Position numbers and translations under genes: made by a program. The notes beneath the pieces are model-generated. The model saw only the letters and a program-made list of their open reading frames with translations. It did not search any database and was not told the DNA's origin. This document shows positions 45,009 through 55,000 of a DNA stretch of 64,000 nucleotides, piece by piece (the stretch's first letter is position 1; the number at the start of each line of letters is the position of its first letter). Source of the DNA: Mariniphaga sediminis (GTDB lineage: Bacteria; Bacteroidota; Bacteroidia; Bacteroidales; Prolixibacteraceae); NCBI RefSeq assembly GCF_003573545.1, contig NZ_QWET01000013.1:62001-126000 (forward strand). The letters are read 5' to 3'.

Positions 45009-46385
45009 ATGAAACAAGTACCGGGAATAATCCTTTTCTTATTGTTTTTTAATTACTTAAGCGCGCAGAAATACGACGCTACCTGGGAGTCTATTGATAG
45101 CAGGCCCGTTCCGGGGTGGTTCGAAGATGTCAAGTTTGGAATTTTTATCCATTGGGGCGTTTATTCTGTACCCGCCTGGGCACCTGCCGATGCTGACATC
45201 GGTATTTATGCCAAATATTCTGAATGGTACTGGAGTAAAATCAATAGTGACACCGACGCTGGCAAACTGTTTCGTGAATACCACAACAACATGTATGGTG
45301 AAAACTTTAAATACCAGGATTTTGCAGCCGGTTTTAAAGCGCAACATTTTAATCCGAATCACTGGGCCGATGTGTTTAAAAAAGCAGGTGCCAAATATGT
45401 TGTACTTACCTCTAAGCATCATGAAGGCTTTACACTTTGGCCAAGTGATCAAAGCTGGAACTGGAACAGTGTTGATATTGGCCCGCACCGTGACCTGTGT
45501 GGCGACCTGACCGATGCCGTAAAAAGGGCCGGGCTGCACATGGGATTTTATTATTCTCTTTATGAATGGTATAATCCTCTGTACCACAATAACCTTGAAA
45601 AATATGTAGACGACCACATGATTCCGCAAATGAAAGATTTGGTCACCCGCTATGAACCAGACATTCTCTGGACCGACGGTGAATGGGATCATCCAAGTGA
45701 AAAGTGGAAAAGTACTGAATTCCTCTCCTGGCTGTATAATGAATCTCCGGTGAAAGATCGTATAGCTGTGAACGATCGCTGGGGGAAAGAAACCCGGGGG
45801 GTCCATGGCGGTTATTATACAACCGAATATGATCAGGTACACGGAAATGTTGGCATTGGAGATGTTCAACAACCATGGGAAGAGTGCCGTGGAATCGGCA
45901 CTTCTTTTGGATACAATCAAATAGAGGATCTTGATAATTATATGACGTCTGACCAACTGGTGGACTTGCTTATTGAAAAAGTAGCTGCCGGCGGCAATCT
46001 GCTACTCGATATTGGGCCAACTTCCGACGGTCGAATTCCGGTCATTCAGCAGCAACGCCTTCTCGACATGGGCACCTGGCTCACTATTAACGGAGATGCC
46101 ATTTATGGAACCCGCAAATGGGAAGGAGCCACAAACAATAATTCCCCAAATGTATATTTCACAAAAAAAGGGAACAACCTATATGTAATATGTACTGAAT
46201 TTCCTGAAAAACCAGTTTTAGTAAAAGGAATAAAAAAGGCTGAAAAAATTTCGCTCCTTGGTTTTGACGGTAAAATACGGGCTAAAAAATCGGGAAATAC
46301 ATTATCAATTACTCCTCCATCACTTTCTCCATTAACCAATCCCAGTCAATATGCCTGGGTATTTAGAATTGAAAATGTTGAATAA
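45009..46385 (+). CDS. GH29 alpha-L-fucosidase, secreted
   Basis: This 458-residue enzyme has a signal peptide (ending YLSAQ) and the GH29 barrel. Landmarks are WFEDVKFGIFIHWGVYSVPAW, LTSKHHEGFTLWPS and the nucleophile D223 in ILWTDGEWDHP. The C-terminal 70 residues form the usual small beta domain. It releases alpha-L-fucose from glycans or glycoproteins; the exact linkage is unknown. It has no Sus pair nearby. The hexokinase gene starts 12 bases after it. Confidence 0.93.
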   Translation: MKQVPGIILFLLFFNYLSAQKYDATWESIDSRPVPGWFEDVKFGIFIHWGVYSVPAWAPADADIGIYAKYSEWYWSKINSDTDAGKLFREYHNNMYGENFKYQDFAAGFKAQHFNPNHWADVFKKAGAKYVVLTSKHHEGFTLWPSDQSWNWNSVDIGPHRDLCGDLTDAVKRAGLHMGFYYSLYEWYNPLYHNNLEKYVDDHMIPQMKDLVTRYEPDILWTDGEWDHPSEKWKSTEFLSWLYNESPVKDRIAVNDRWGKETRGVHGGYYTTEYDQVHGNVGIGDVQQPWEECRGIGTSFGYNQIEDLDNYMTSDQLVDLLIEKVAAGGNLLLDIGPTSDGRIPVIQQQRLLDMGTWLTINGDAIYGTRKWEGATNNNSPNVYFTKKGNNLYVICTEFPEKPVLVKGIKKAEKISLLGFDGKIRAKKSGNTLSITPPSLSPLTNPSQYAWVFRIENVE

Positions 46386-46397
46386 AAACAAATAATA

Positions 46398-47681
46398 ATG
46401 AGCAAAGCAAAACAATTTTTAAAGGACCACAAGCTAACAGCTTCGGAAATAGATATTCAAAAACTGACCGACCTGTTTATACGTGATATGGACGCAGGCT
46501 TGCAAAACAAGGAAAGTTCGTTGATGATGATTCCCACTTATATCGAAACCGGTAAGGAACTAAAACCTAATCTGCCGGTAATTGCCGTTGATGCGGGCGG
46601 AACCAACTTCAGGACTGCGAAGGTTTACTTCGACGAAAAAATGCAACTGGTAACAGAAAACCTGAAAAACACGAGTATGCCTGCTGTTGATAAAGAATTA
46701 TCAAAAGAGGAATTTTTCGAAAAAATGGCAGAATTCCTGGAAGAATACAAAGCAGAGTCGGAAAAAATAGGTTTCTGTTTTTCTTATGCAGTTGAAATGT
46801 TTCCCAACAAGGACGGAAAACTGGTTGAGTGGAGCAAAGAAGTAAAAGCGCCTGAAGTGATTGGGGAAATGATTGGAAAGAAAACACTGGAAGCAATGGG
46901 TACCCCTGAAAAGGAGGTGGTTTTACTGAATGATACGGTTGCTACCCTGCTTGCCGGACAGGCTGCCACTGCCGCAAAATCGTATGATACCTATATTGGA
47001 TTTATTCTTGGCACCGGAACCAACACTTCCTACATTGAATCCAATAAAAACATAACCAAAACACCGAATCTCGATTTGGAGAAAAACCAGATCATTAATA
47101 TTGAATCAGGCAACTTTGACAAGGTGCCGCGCACTGATATTGATGTGCTGTTTGATAACCAAACCAAAAACCCGGGACGCTATTCGTTTGAGAAAATGTT
47201 TTCGGGAGGTTATTTTGGAGGGCTTTGCACTACTGCACTAAAAGTTGCCGCCAATGAAAATGTTTTTTCCGAAGCATCAAAAAATAACATTATTGCGTTA
47301 GCAGAACTTACTTCAGAGGAAGTGAACAAGTTTGTCTGTGGAATCAATCCGGATGAAAATATACTGGGAAAATCCCTGGTTTCCGAAGAAGATAAAACAG
47401 CAGCAGCCGAAATTATTGAAGGGATGATTGAACGATCTGCCAAACTTGTGGCGGGCAATCTTGCTGCCGTTATCTTAAAAACAGATAAAGCAAAAACGGC
47501 TGAAAAGCCAGTGCTCCTGACAATCGAAGGTACAACTTTCTACAAATTGAAAAATTTTCAAAAAATGTTTGAAGGCTTTCTCCAGGAGTTCCTTTCCGGT
47601 AAAAATGAGCGTCACTACGAGATTGTTGAAGTAGCAAACTCCAGCTTGCTGGGAGCTGCCATTGCAGGTATAGTAAATTAA
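46398..47681 (+). CDS. Hexokinase-family sugar kinase
   Basis: This 427-residue kinase belongs to the hexokinase family (PF00349/PF03727), more typical of eukaryotes but also found in Bacteroidota. The phosphate-binding motif VIAVDAGGTNFRTAKV is at about 61-76, FSYAVEMFPNKDG resembles the sugar-binding region, LNDTVATLLAG carries the catalytic aspartate, and GFILGTGTNTSYIE is the second phosphate motif. It is one polypeptide of about half the size of mammalian hexokinase. It follows the fucosidase by 12 bases and may phosphorylate glucose or another hexose released by extracellular enzymes. Confidence 0.9.
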   Translation: MSKAKQFLKDHKLTASEIDIQKLTDLFIRDMDAGLQNKESSLMMIPTYIETGKELKPNLPVIAVDAGGTNFRTAKVYFDEKMQLVTENLKNTSMPAVDKELSKEEFFEKMAEFLEEYKAESEKIGFCFSYAVEMFPNKDGKLVEWSKEVKAPEVIGEMIGKKTLEAMGTPEKEVVLLNDTVATLLAGQAATAAKSYDTYIGFILGTGTNTSYIESNKNITKTPNLDLEKNQIINIESGNFDKVPRTDIDVLFDNQTKNPGRYSFEKMFSGGYFGGLCTTALKVAANENVFSEASKNNIIALAELTSEEVNKFVCGINPDENILGKSLVSEEDKTAAAEIIEGMIERSAKLVAGNLAAVILKTDKAKTAEKPVLLTIEGTTFYKLKNFQKMFEGFLQEFLSGKNERHYEIVEVANSSLLGAAIAGIVN

Positions 47682-47687
47682 TAAAAG

Positions 47688-47726
47688 TTTATCCCTGACA
47701 GGGTTACGAGTCCTGTCAGGGATAAA
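47688..47726. terminator. Shared terminator between hexokinase and histidine kinase genes
   Basis: TTTATCCCTGACAGG (47688-47702) pairs perfectly over 15 bases with 47712-47726, with a 9-base loop. It lies 6 bases after the hexokinase stop and 10 bases after the convergent kinase stop. T-runs are short, so efficiency is uncertain, but the stem could serve both strands. Confidence 0.75.
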
Positions 47727-47736
47727 GAAAAAAGGA

Positions 47737-49413
47737 TCAGGCCAGGTACTTCGATATAACCGAAAACAAATCTTTTTGCATTAACGGTTTGGCCAGGTAA
47801 TCGGTACACCCTGCTGCCAGTGCTTTTTCCCTCTCGCTTGCAAGGGCATAAGCTGTTTGTGCAACAATAAATGCCGTTTTATCCAGTTCCTTAATCTTTA
47901 TGGCTGCTGAGTATCCATCCAGCACAGGCATTTTTATGTCCATCAAAACCATATCAATGCCGGGGTTGGTTTTATACAACTCCACAGCTTCTTTACCATT
48001 CGTTGCAAATAGTACTCTTTTACACTTACTTTCCAGCAATTCGGAAAGATAAATACGGGCCACTTCATCATCTTCAGCTACCAGTACAGTCAGTCTGTTT
48101 AACATTTCATCCGGTGTCAGAAAAACCGAAGCAGATTCTTCTACTATATCATTTTCAACACAATCTTCACACGGAATCACAAAACTGAAGGTACTCCCCT
48201 TCCCTTCTTCGGAATTTACCTCAATGTTTCCACCCAACATTTCAACATACGACCGTGAAATGTATAGTCCAAGCCCGGCGCCTCCATTTTTACCTGTACG
48301 GGAAAAACGACCGAATATATTTTCCTGATCCGCTTTTGCAATTCCCATACCGGTATCTTCCACAAAAAATTCTATCGTTTTATCCTTTTCCCTGCAACCA
48401 AAAACGATCTGCCCATTCTCTGTATATTTCAGGCTATTTCCAATCAGGTTACTAAAAACGGCGTACAATTTTTCCTTGTCGGTTGCTATACTAACATCAC
48501 GTACCTCCAAGGATGTATCTACCTTTAATTCAAGTCCTTGTTTCTCCGCCTCAGGCTGAAAAACGGCAAAAAGATATTCGAATAATTCACTTAAACTGGT
48601 CTTCACCTTGACCGGAGCTACAGCACCCGATTCAATTTTTGAAACTACAATCAAATCATCAATTATATCAAGCATCCGCTTTCCGCTGCTTCGTATAATT
48701 TCAACATATCGTTGAAGGTTCTCAGGTGTAACCTCCGGATTAAGCAAATCAGCAAATCCTATAATTCCGTTCATGGGAGTCCGAATCTCATGGCTCACAT
48801 TTACCAAAAAGGCTGAATCCAAAGGTACGTCTTCATTGAACCACCGAGATTCATCAGCAAATTTCCCCTTCAATTCCACCTCCGTCGGAATTTCAAAAAA
48901 AGCAAGACGAAACATATACTCCCCATCTGAACTTTCATCGCTGGTTATGCCAAAAAACCGTGCAAAAAAATGGTTGTTATTCGTGACAATTTTCAGATTA
49001 TAACCATCTTCAAAATTATCAGCTTTCAGATTTTTGATTAAAAAGTTATATATGTCGAGAGAATCCGAAGCAATATAACGGGTAAAATCGGTACCCTTCA
49101 ATTGGTCGCGATTGGATTGTAATAGTTTTTCGGCCTGGAAATTGGCATCAACTATTTCGTGATTACGATCAAGGATCAGATAAGATACCGGCGCATTATA
49201 AAAAAAATCGGCATAACGCTCCCTGTCTTTCAGAAGGTTTTTCAGTAGTTGATCCAACTTTTTGTCCAGCCCGGGTGGTAGCTGAGGCATCGATAATACC
49301 TGGTCAACAATCTCCTTCAAATCCCTTATATGATCCTCAAATAAACTCTTATAAACTTCCCGGGCATACTCCTCCCTGGAATTGTTTGGTGCAGTAACAA
49401 ACGCTTTTTTCAT
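47737..49413 (-). CDS. Hybrid sensor histidine kinase with PAS and receiver domains
   Basis: This 558-residue protein has no membrane segment and is probably cytoplasmic. It has an N-terminal helical region (1-68), a PAS domain (about 68-180), a HisKA domain with H208 (FLVNVSHEIRTPMNG), an ATPase domain (about 310-420, with NLIGNSLKYTENG and GAGLGLYISRSYVEMLGG) and a C-terminal receiver (about 438-555) with D492 in MDIKMPVLDG. It lacks a DNA-binding domain, so the output partner is elsewhere. No cognate gene is adjacent. The signal is unknown. Confidence 0.93.
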   Translation of the reverse strand: MKKAFVTAPNNSREEYAREVYKSLFEDHIRDLKEIVDQVLSMPQLPPGLDKKLDQLLKNLLKDRERYADFFYNAPVSYLILDRNHEIVDANFQAEKLLQSNRDQLKGTDFTRYIASDSLDIYNFLIKNLKADNFEDGYNLKIVTNNNHFFARFFGITSDESSDGEYMFRLAFFEIPTEVELKGKFADESRWFNEDVPLDSAFLVNVSHEIRTPMNGIIGFADLLNPEVTPENLQRYVEIIRSSGKRMLDIIDDLIVVSKIESGAVAPVKVKTSLSELFEYLFAVFQPEAEKQGLELKVDTSLEVRDVSIATDKEKLYAVFSNLIGNSLKYTENGQIVFGCREKDKTIEFFVEDTGMGIAKADQENIFGRFSRTGKNGGAGLGLYISRSYVEMLGGNIEVNSEEGKGSTFSFVIPCEDCVENDIVEESASVFLTPDEMLNRLTVLVAEDDEVARIYLSELLESKCKRVLFATNGKEAVELYKTNPGIDMVLMDIKMPVLDGYSAAIKIKELDKTAFIVAQTAYALASEREKALAAGCTDYLAKPLMQKDLFSVISKYLA

Positions 49414-49814
49414 AACAGAAAACCATTAATACAATACGAATATATCCATTTTATCAGAAAATGCGATACAGTAAATAAAACGATTTCAAAATTGAGTGTA
49501 CTCCGGGATTTAACATTTTTAGCATTGGTACTCATTTTCCAATGCTTTTGACAAATCACCAAATTTTCATTCCTCCCCCCAAAAAGGTAGCCCAGGGAAC
49601 AATTTCAGCCTTGATTTTGCGTTTGTGGTTAATAATATTGGGTAAGCGGGTATGTAGAACAAAATAATGGAAAAGAAAAAAGGGCAGCTCATCAGCTGCC
49701 CTCAAATGTTAACCCCCAAACACACAAGCAATACAGAACGTATTGCCTTACAAATGTAGCAAAACTTTTTCATTTACAAAACCTTCACATTTTTTTCTGG
49801 AAAAAAAAATCATT
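49414..49814. other. Intergenic stretch between histidine kinase and glycerol genes
   Basis: These 401 bases hold the terminator of the glycerol operon (49681-49702) and a perfect 8-bp inverted repeat AGCATTGG/CCAATGCT at 49521-49546 with a 10-base loop. The latter lies upstream of the kinase gene and could be an operator. I see no other gene or signal. Confidence 0.6.
49681..49702 (-). terminator. Intrinsic terminator of the glpK operon
   Basis: AGGGCAGCT (49681-49689) pairs perfectly with AGCTGCCCT (49694-49702) around a 4-base loop. Read on the minus strand it is followed by TTTTTCTTTTCC. It lies about 110 bases after the facilitator stop codon. Confidence 0.85.
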
Positions 49815-50564
49815 TCAGCAATTGCAAATGATAAAATAATGTACAAGAGATGCCAGGCCCGCTCCTGCAACCGGGCCCAAAACAGGTATCCAGGAGTACT
49901 GCCAGTCAGTATTGTCTTTATTTTTTAATGGCAGCAGGGCATGAACTATTCGCGGCCCCAAATCACGAGCAGGATTAATAGCATATCCGGTAGTTCCCCC
50001 CAGGCTAAGCCCGATGGAAAATACCACCAACGCCACAGGCAGCGCTCCCAATGACCCCAACCCTACTTTTGTACTGCCACCTAAACTCTGGTATTCCAGT
50101 TGAGGTAAAGTAATCAGTAATACAGCCAAAACAAGAACAAAGGTTCCTACCGCTTCAGAAAAAAAGTTATTACGAAAATGCCGGATGGCAGGTCCTGTGC
50201 AAAAACAGGCTTTTTTTGCCCCGGCGGTAGCAGTAATGCTAAAATGATGCCGGAAAAATACATAAACAGATAATGCCCCCAACATAGCACCAAGCATTTG
50301 AGCCAGAATAAATGGCGCAACTTTAGCCCATTCGAATAAACCGCTAAACGCCAACCCCAACGTAACGGCGGGGTTAATATGGGCTCCGCTGATATCAGCA
50401 GTTGACAAAACAGCAACAAACACAGCCATAGCCCATCCTGCTGTAATAACAATCCATCCGCTACCCTGACTATGCGTTTTATCCAGATTAACATTGGCTA
50501 CGACACCATTGCCCAATAAAATCAAAATAAATGTACCGAGAAATTCTCCAAAAAATTCTATCAT
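49815..50564 (-). CDS. glpF: MIP-family glycerol facilitator
   Basis: This 249-residue channel has six membrane segments and two NPA motifs: NPAVTLGLA and NPARDLGPR. The aspartate after the second NPAR is the mark of glycerol-conducting aquaglyceroporins rather than water-only aquaporins. It lets glycerol diffuse through the inner membrane. It follows glpK by 44 bases on the same strand, so glycerol is trapped as glycerol 3-phosphate as it enters. Confidence 0.93.
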   Translation of the reverse strand: MIEFFGEFLGTFILILLGNGVVANVNLDKTHSQGSGWIVITAGWAMAVFVAVLSTADISGAHINPAVTLGLAFSGLFEWAKVAPFILAQMLGAMLGALSVYVFFRHHFSITATAGAKKACFCTGPAIRHFRNNFFSEAVGTFVLVLAVLLITLPQLEYQSLGGSTKVGLGSLGALPVALVVFSIGLSLGGTTGYAINPARDLGPRIVHALLPLKNKDNTDWQYSWIPVLGPVAGAGLASLVHYFIICNC

Positions 50565-50608
50565 TGTTTTTCAGTATTAGTCTTTAGAAAAATAAATTTT
50601 GTCTTTTT

Positions 50609-52105
50609 TCAATGCCCCTCGTACCAGCCTTTGCTGCGTTCTACCGCTTTTCTCCAGTTAGCAATCACTTTTTTGAAAGCGTCCCTGTTTTCCGCTGGTT
50701 GAAACCGTCGGTCAACCTGCCATTGCTTTTTCACTTCTTCCATACTTTCCCAGAAACCGGTAGCCAGGCCAGCCAGATAGGCAGCTCCCAATGCCGTCGT
50801 CTCTGTCACCTTTGGCCTTACGACATCGGTAGCAATGGCGTCGGCCTGAATTTGCATCAGCAGGTTATTCACTACTGCGCCCCCGTCAACCCGGAGTTCA
50901 TGTAACGAAATTCCCGAATCCTTTACCATCGTCTCAATTACCTCCATGGATTGTAATGCAATGGCTTCCAACGCTGCCCGCGCAATATGGGCTTTGTTGG
51001 TACCCCGGCTCAACCCGGTGATGGTGCCCGCTGCGTACTGGTCCCAGTGTGGTGCTCCCAATCCCACAAAACCGGGCACAAATGAAACCCCGTCGCTGTC
51101 ATCCACTTCCAGGGCAAGCTCTTCAATCTCTCCTGAAGATTTGATAATCCCCAGTTGGTCGCGAAGCCACTGAACCACAGCCCCGCCAATAAAAATGCTC
51201 CCCTCAAGGGCATAGGTAGTTTTTCCTCCTACCTGCCAGGCAATAGTAGTAAGCAAATTGTGTTTTGAAGCAATGGGCTTGCTTCCGGTGTTCATCACAA
51301 CAAAACAGCCTGTTCCGTACGTATTTTTCACCATCCCTTCTCCGGAACACATCTGGCCAAACAATGCTGCCTGCTGATCCCCGGCGATGCCGGCAACCGG
51401 AATTTCCTCACCTAAAATATCTTTATCCGTATTTCCGTAAATCTCACTGCTTGGTTTTACGTTGGGCAACATTTGTTTCGGAACACCGAGTATTTCCAAA
51501 AGCTCGTCGTCCCATTGCAATGTGTGAATATTGAACAATAGTGTACGACTGGCATTGGTTACGTCCGTTATGTGAAGTTTTCCGCCAGTGAGTTTCCATA
51601 TCAGCCAGGTATCCACCGTGCCAAAAGCCAGCTTACCTGCCAGCGCCTGTTCACGGACACCTTCCACATTATCGAGTATCCACTTGATTTTTGTTCCTGA
51701 AAAATAGGCATCGAGCACAAGGCCTGTTTTTTTTGCGAAAGTGTTTTCCAACCCCCGACTTTTTAGTTCGTCACAAATACTTGCTGTACGACGATCCTGC
51801 CACACAATAGCATTATAAACCGGTTCGCCTGTTTCCCGATTCCAGACAAGGGTAGTTTCGCGCTGATTGGTGATGCCAATGCCGGCCACCTCTGAGGGCG
51901 AAACCTTTTGCTTTTCCAACACCTCGCGGGCCACTTTCAACTGTGTTTCCCAAATATCATGCGGACGGTGCTCTACCCAGCCGGGACGAGGATAAACCTG
52001 TTCGAATTCCTGTTGTGCCATTCCGGCTATTTCTCCCGAATGGCTAAACAGAATAGCCCGGTTGCTCGTAGTGCCGGAATCAAGCGAAAGAATGTATTTC
52101 TGCAT
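50609..52105 (-). CDS. glpK: Glycerol kinase
   Basis: This 498-residue FGGY-family kinase converts glycerol and ATP to glycerol 3-phosphate. Motifs: [15 protein letters not shown] (N-terminus), [33 protein letters not shown] and the FGGY C-terminal part ([15 protein letters not shown]). Length is that of E. coli GlpK. It is the first gene of glpK-glpF. A divergent gpsA lies 115 bases away and converts the same product. Confidence 0.96.
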   Translation of the reverse strand: MQKYILSLDSGTTSNRAILFSHSGEIAGMAQQEFEQVYPRPGWVEHRPHDIWETQLKVAREVLEKQKVSPSEVAGIGITNQRETTLVWNRETGEPVYNAIVWQDRRTASICDELKSRGLENTFAKKTGLVLDAYFSGTKIKWILDNVEGVREQALAGKLAFGTVDTWLIWKLTGGKLHITDVTNASRTLLFNIHTLQWDDELLEILGVPKQMLPNVKPSSEIYGNTDKDILGEEIPVAGIAGDQQAALFGQMCSGEGMVKNTYGTGCFVVMNTGSKPIASKHNLLTTIAWQVGGKTTYALEGSIFIGGAVVQWLRDQLGIIKSSGEIEELALEVDDSDGVSFVPGFVGLGAPHWDQYAAGTITGLSRGTNKAHIARAALEAIALQSMEVIETMVKDSGISLHELRVDGGAVVNNLLMQIQADAIATDVVRPKVTETTALGAAYLAGLATGFWESMEEVKKQWQVDRRFQPAENRDAFKKVIANWRKAVERSKGWYEGH

Positions 52106-52193
52106 GGGTTCAGATTTTTAATTTTAGAAATGATTTATGTTCGTTGAAAATACAACATTCGCGCAAATTAAAAAGAAAATTTTATAATCTTCC

Positions 52194-52201
52194 TATCTTT
52201 G
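52194..52201 (+). promoter_or_regulatory. -7 box of gpsA
   Basis: TATCTTTG fits TAnnTTTG and lies 19 bases before the gpsA ATG. No TTG is seen at the usual distance upstream. Confidence 0.5.
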
Positions 52202-52220
52202 CCGGCCGAAATAGAGGACA

Positions 52221-53219
52221 ATGAATATTAGTACAAATAAGGTTGCTGTTATCGGAAGCGGAAGCTGGGCAACGGCTTTATCAAAAATGTTGCTTGAAAA
52301 TGTAGGGCAAATCAATTGGTTTTTCAGAAAAAAAGAGACCGTTGAAAGGTTTAAAAAATTGAAAAGTAATCCGCGATATCTGCAAAGTGTAGAATTCGAT
52401 CTTGATCGCATTCAATTTTATACAAACATAAATAAAATTACCAGTGAGTCGGATATACTGGTTTTAGCTGTTCCGTCTGCCTTCCTGCCAGGAATTCTGG
52501 AAAAAGTTAAATCCGATCTCCGCCATAAATATATTTTGTCGGGTATTAAGGGTATTGTTTCGGAAGAGAACCTCCTGATGGTGGAATACCTGAACAAACA
52601 TTTTAATGTACCGTTTGAGAATATGGGCGTCATTGCCGGACCATGCCACGCAGAGGAAGTAGCCCTTGAAAAACTTTCGTACCTGACCCTCGCCGGTCTG
52701 GATGAAAGCAAAGCAGCTAATTTTGCCCGTTTGGTAAATTGCAACTACATTTTCACATCGGTTTCCGATGACATTTGGGGAACAGAATATACCTCGGTCA
52801 TTAAAAATATTATTGCTATCGGGGCGGGAATTGCCCATGGTTTACGCTACGGCGATAATTTTCATGCAGTACTGGTTTCCAACGCTATCCGTGAAATAAA
52901 ACGATTCGTTGATACCGTTCACCCCATTAACAGGGACATTAAGGATTCGGCGTATCTTGGCGATCTGATGGTAACGGTTTATTCACAGTTTAGCCGGAAC
53001 CGGATGTTTGGGACGATGATTGGGAAAGGGTATTCCGTAAAAAATGCGATTCTCGACATGGATATGGTTGCTGAAGGCTATTATGCTTCAAAGTCCATCT
53101 ATGAGATCAATAAAAAGTATGGTGTATCCATGCCTATCTCCGAAGCTGTTTACCGGATTTTGTATGAAAATGCATCTCCGAAAAGAGAGATCGAACGGTT
53201 AACAAAAAAGTTGACTTAG
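52221..53219 (+). CDS. gpsA: NAD(P)H-dependent glycerol-3-phosphate dehydrogenase
   Basis: This 332-residue enzyme interconverts DHAP and glycerol 3-phosphate, mainly to supply the phospholipid backbone. The Rossmann motif VIGSGSWATAL is at about 10-20, the catalytic lysine is in SVIKNIIAIGAGIAHG (about 195-210), and YLGDLMVTVYSQFSRNR is near 253. It is divergent from glpK-glpF, which gives this block a coherent glycerol metabolism theme. Confidence 0.95.
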   Translation: MNISTNKVAVIGSGSWATALSKMLLENVGQINWFFRKKETVERFKKLKSNPRYLQSVEFDLDRIQFYTNINKITSESDILVLAVPSAFLPGILEKVKSDLRHKYILSGIKGIVSEENLLMVEYLNKHFNVPFENMGVIAGPCHAEEVALEKLSYLTLAGLDESKAANFARLVNCNYIFTSVSDDIWGTEYTSVIKNIIAIGAGIAHGLRYGDNFHAVLVSNAIREIKRFVDTVHPINRDIKDSAYLGDLMVTVYSQFSRNRMFGTMIGKGYSVKNAILDMDMVAEGYYASKSIYEINKKYGVSMPISEAVYRILYENASPKREIERLTKKLT

Positions 53220-53255
53220 CAATTACAGCATTGCCACGTTGTTGAAAAGAATAAA

Positions 53256-53284
53256 AAAAGGGAACCCGAACCGGATTCCCTTTT
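53256..53284. terminator. Bidirectional terminator between gpsA and the lyase gene
   Basis: AAAAGGGAA (53256-53264) pairs with TTCCCTTTT (53276-53284) and, after one mismatch, CCG with CGG around the loop AAC. T-rich runs follow on both strands. It lies between convergent stop codons. Confidence 0.88.
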
Positions 53285-53292
53285 GTATTTTT

Positions 53293-54753
53293 TTACAATG
53301 ATTCTCCAAAATCTTTTTTGAATTTGGCCAACAGTTTTTCAGGCCAATCGGTTTTGGCTTTCAGGCGTCCCATAAAGAAACGCAGCAGTGGCGGTTCTTC
53401 AACCCATTCCAAACCACCAATCAACTCACGGTTATCATAGAGCCATTTTACGCGGTCAACCACAAACATGGTTTGCGAGAGGGTAAACACACGGCGCGGG
53501 AATGCAAGGCGGAGTAATTCCACATCGGCCAGAATATCATCGCCATTTTCGTCGCGAACGCTGGAGATGGTTCCCCGTTCCATTCCACGAATACCGGAAA
53601 TAATAAAAAGTGCGGAAGCCAATGCTCCGGCCGGATATTCAGCCTGAGGCACATGTGGTAAAAATCCTTTGGCATCTACGTGGCACCCCAGGGCTCCGGG
53701 AGGAGTAATTACGGGTATTCCGGCAGCGTCGAGCTGGTTTACGGCATAGGCAATAAATGAAGGCGACTGACTGATAACGGTTTCATCGCAGGTTTCGTTA
53801 ATCCCCACTGCCATTGCCTCAATTTCACGAACTGACATTCCTCCATAAGTAAGGAACCCTTCGTAAAGCACGAGCAGGTCGCGCATTTTCATGTAGAGAT
53901 CTTTGCTGTTGGTTACAATTCCGCCCCCACGTGTGGAGCTAACCTTACGGCTCGAGAAATATACAAGGTCGGCATAGCTACACATTTCCAGCAGGATATC
54001 TTTGATATTGGCATTTTTAAATTCTTCTTCCCGTTGTTTTATGAAGTAAGCATTTTCGCCAATTAAACTGGCATCCAATACCATCATCGTTTCGTTTTCA
54101 TCGCATACTTTTTTCACGTCACGCATGTTTTGCATCGAAAAAGGCTGCCCGCCAATCAGGTTGGTAGACGCTTCCATACGTACAAATGCGACGCGTTCTT
54201 TTCCGTATTCTTTGAAAACGGCTTTCAGTTTTTCAATGTCGATATTGCCTTTGAACAGTTTGCTGCTCTTAATCTCCAGAGCATCGTCAGCAAAAATCTC
54301 CAACACCTTACCACCGTTTAGTTCCATGTGTTCTTTGGTTGTTGTAAAGTGGTAATTCATTGGGATAACATCGCCTTTTTTAATGAAAGCCTGAGAAACG
54401 ATGTTTTCGGCAGCACGTCCCTGGTGTGCCGGCAACACGTAATGTTTTCCAAACACATCGCGGAGTGCCCGTTCCATGCGGTAAAAACTTTGCGACCCGG
54501 CATAAGCATCGTCGGCCTGCAGCATCGAAGAAACCTGGTTGTCACTCATGGCATTGGTGCCCGAGTCGGTAAGCATATCAAGGAAAACATCTTTTGTACT
54601 CAGCAAAAAAGTATTGAACCCTGCCTCTTCCATCGCAGCTTTGCGTTCTTCAATCGGTTTTAGAAATAACTTTTGTACGATACGTACTTTGTGTAGTTCC
54701 ACCGGAATCTGTTCGCCACTATAAAATTTAATGGCACTGTTCTGATCTGTCAT
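53293..54753 (-). CDS. Tyrosine phenol-lyase-like enzyme (tryptophanase family)
   Basis: This 486-residue PLP enzyme belongs to the beta-eliminating lyase family (PF01212) of tryptophanase and tyrosine phenol-lyase (TPL). The PLP lysine is K270 (YFSSRKVSS). Residues that separate the two enzymes all look TPL-like: T137 in HFTTTK (tryptophanase has Asp), R393 in MERG (tryptophanase EIG) and F459 in LRFF (tryptophanase His463). Y84 in AYAGSQSFY is also conserved. It should then split tyrosine to phenol, pyruvate and ammonia, not tryptophan to indole. Length exceeds both families by 15-30 residues, mainly at the C-terminus. It is monocistronic, convergent with gpsA. Confidence 0.85.
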   Translation of the reverse strand: MTDQNSAIKFYSGEQIPVELHKVRIVQKLFLKPIEERKAAMEEAGFNTFLLSTKDVFLDMLTDSGTNAMSDNQVSSMLQADDAYAGSQSFYRMERALRDVFGKHYVLPAHQGRAAENIVSQAFIKKGDVIPMNYHFTTTKEHMELNGGKVLEIFADDALEIKSSKLFKGNIDIEKLKAVFKEYGKERVAFVRMEASTNLIGGQPFSMQNMRDVKKVCDENETMMVLDASLIGENAYFIKQREEEFKNANIKDILLEMCSYADLVYFSSRKVSSTRGGGIVTNSKDLYMKMRDLLVLYEGFLTYGGMSVREIEAMAVGINETCDETVISQSPSFIAYAVNQLDAAGIPVITPPGALGCHVDAKGFLPHVPQAEYPAGALASALFIISGIRGMERGTISSVRDENGDDILADVELLRLAFPRRVFTLSQTMFVVDRVKWLYDNRELIGGLEWVEEPPLLRFFMGRLKAKTDWPEKLLAKFKKDFGESL

Positions 54754-55000
54754 TTTTATATGATTTATAATTTCAGTTTAAAAAAAAATCAAAAATAATT
54801 TCTTCAATCTGAAATCCGCTATAAAATAATCACTTGTTTACTTTTTGAACGATATTTATAATTAGTCAAAATAACGATAATTTAAAAGCCTGTAAGAATT
54901 GAATAAAAGAAGGATACAGGTTCTTAAATCAGAAAAACAGGATAAAAATCGTATAAAAAAGTGCTATCCTTTATAAAAAGGAGTATAAATCCATTGGAGA

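Noticed and set aside
45057-45956. 299-codon minus-strand open frame
   Set aside because: It is a shadow of the GH29 gene, whose catalytic motifs are in the plus frame.
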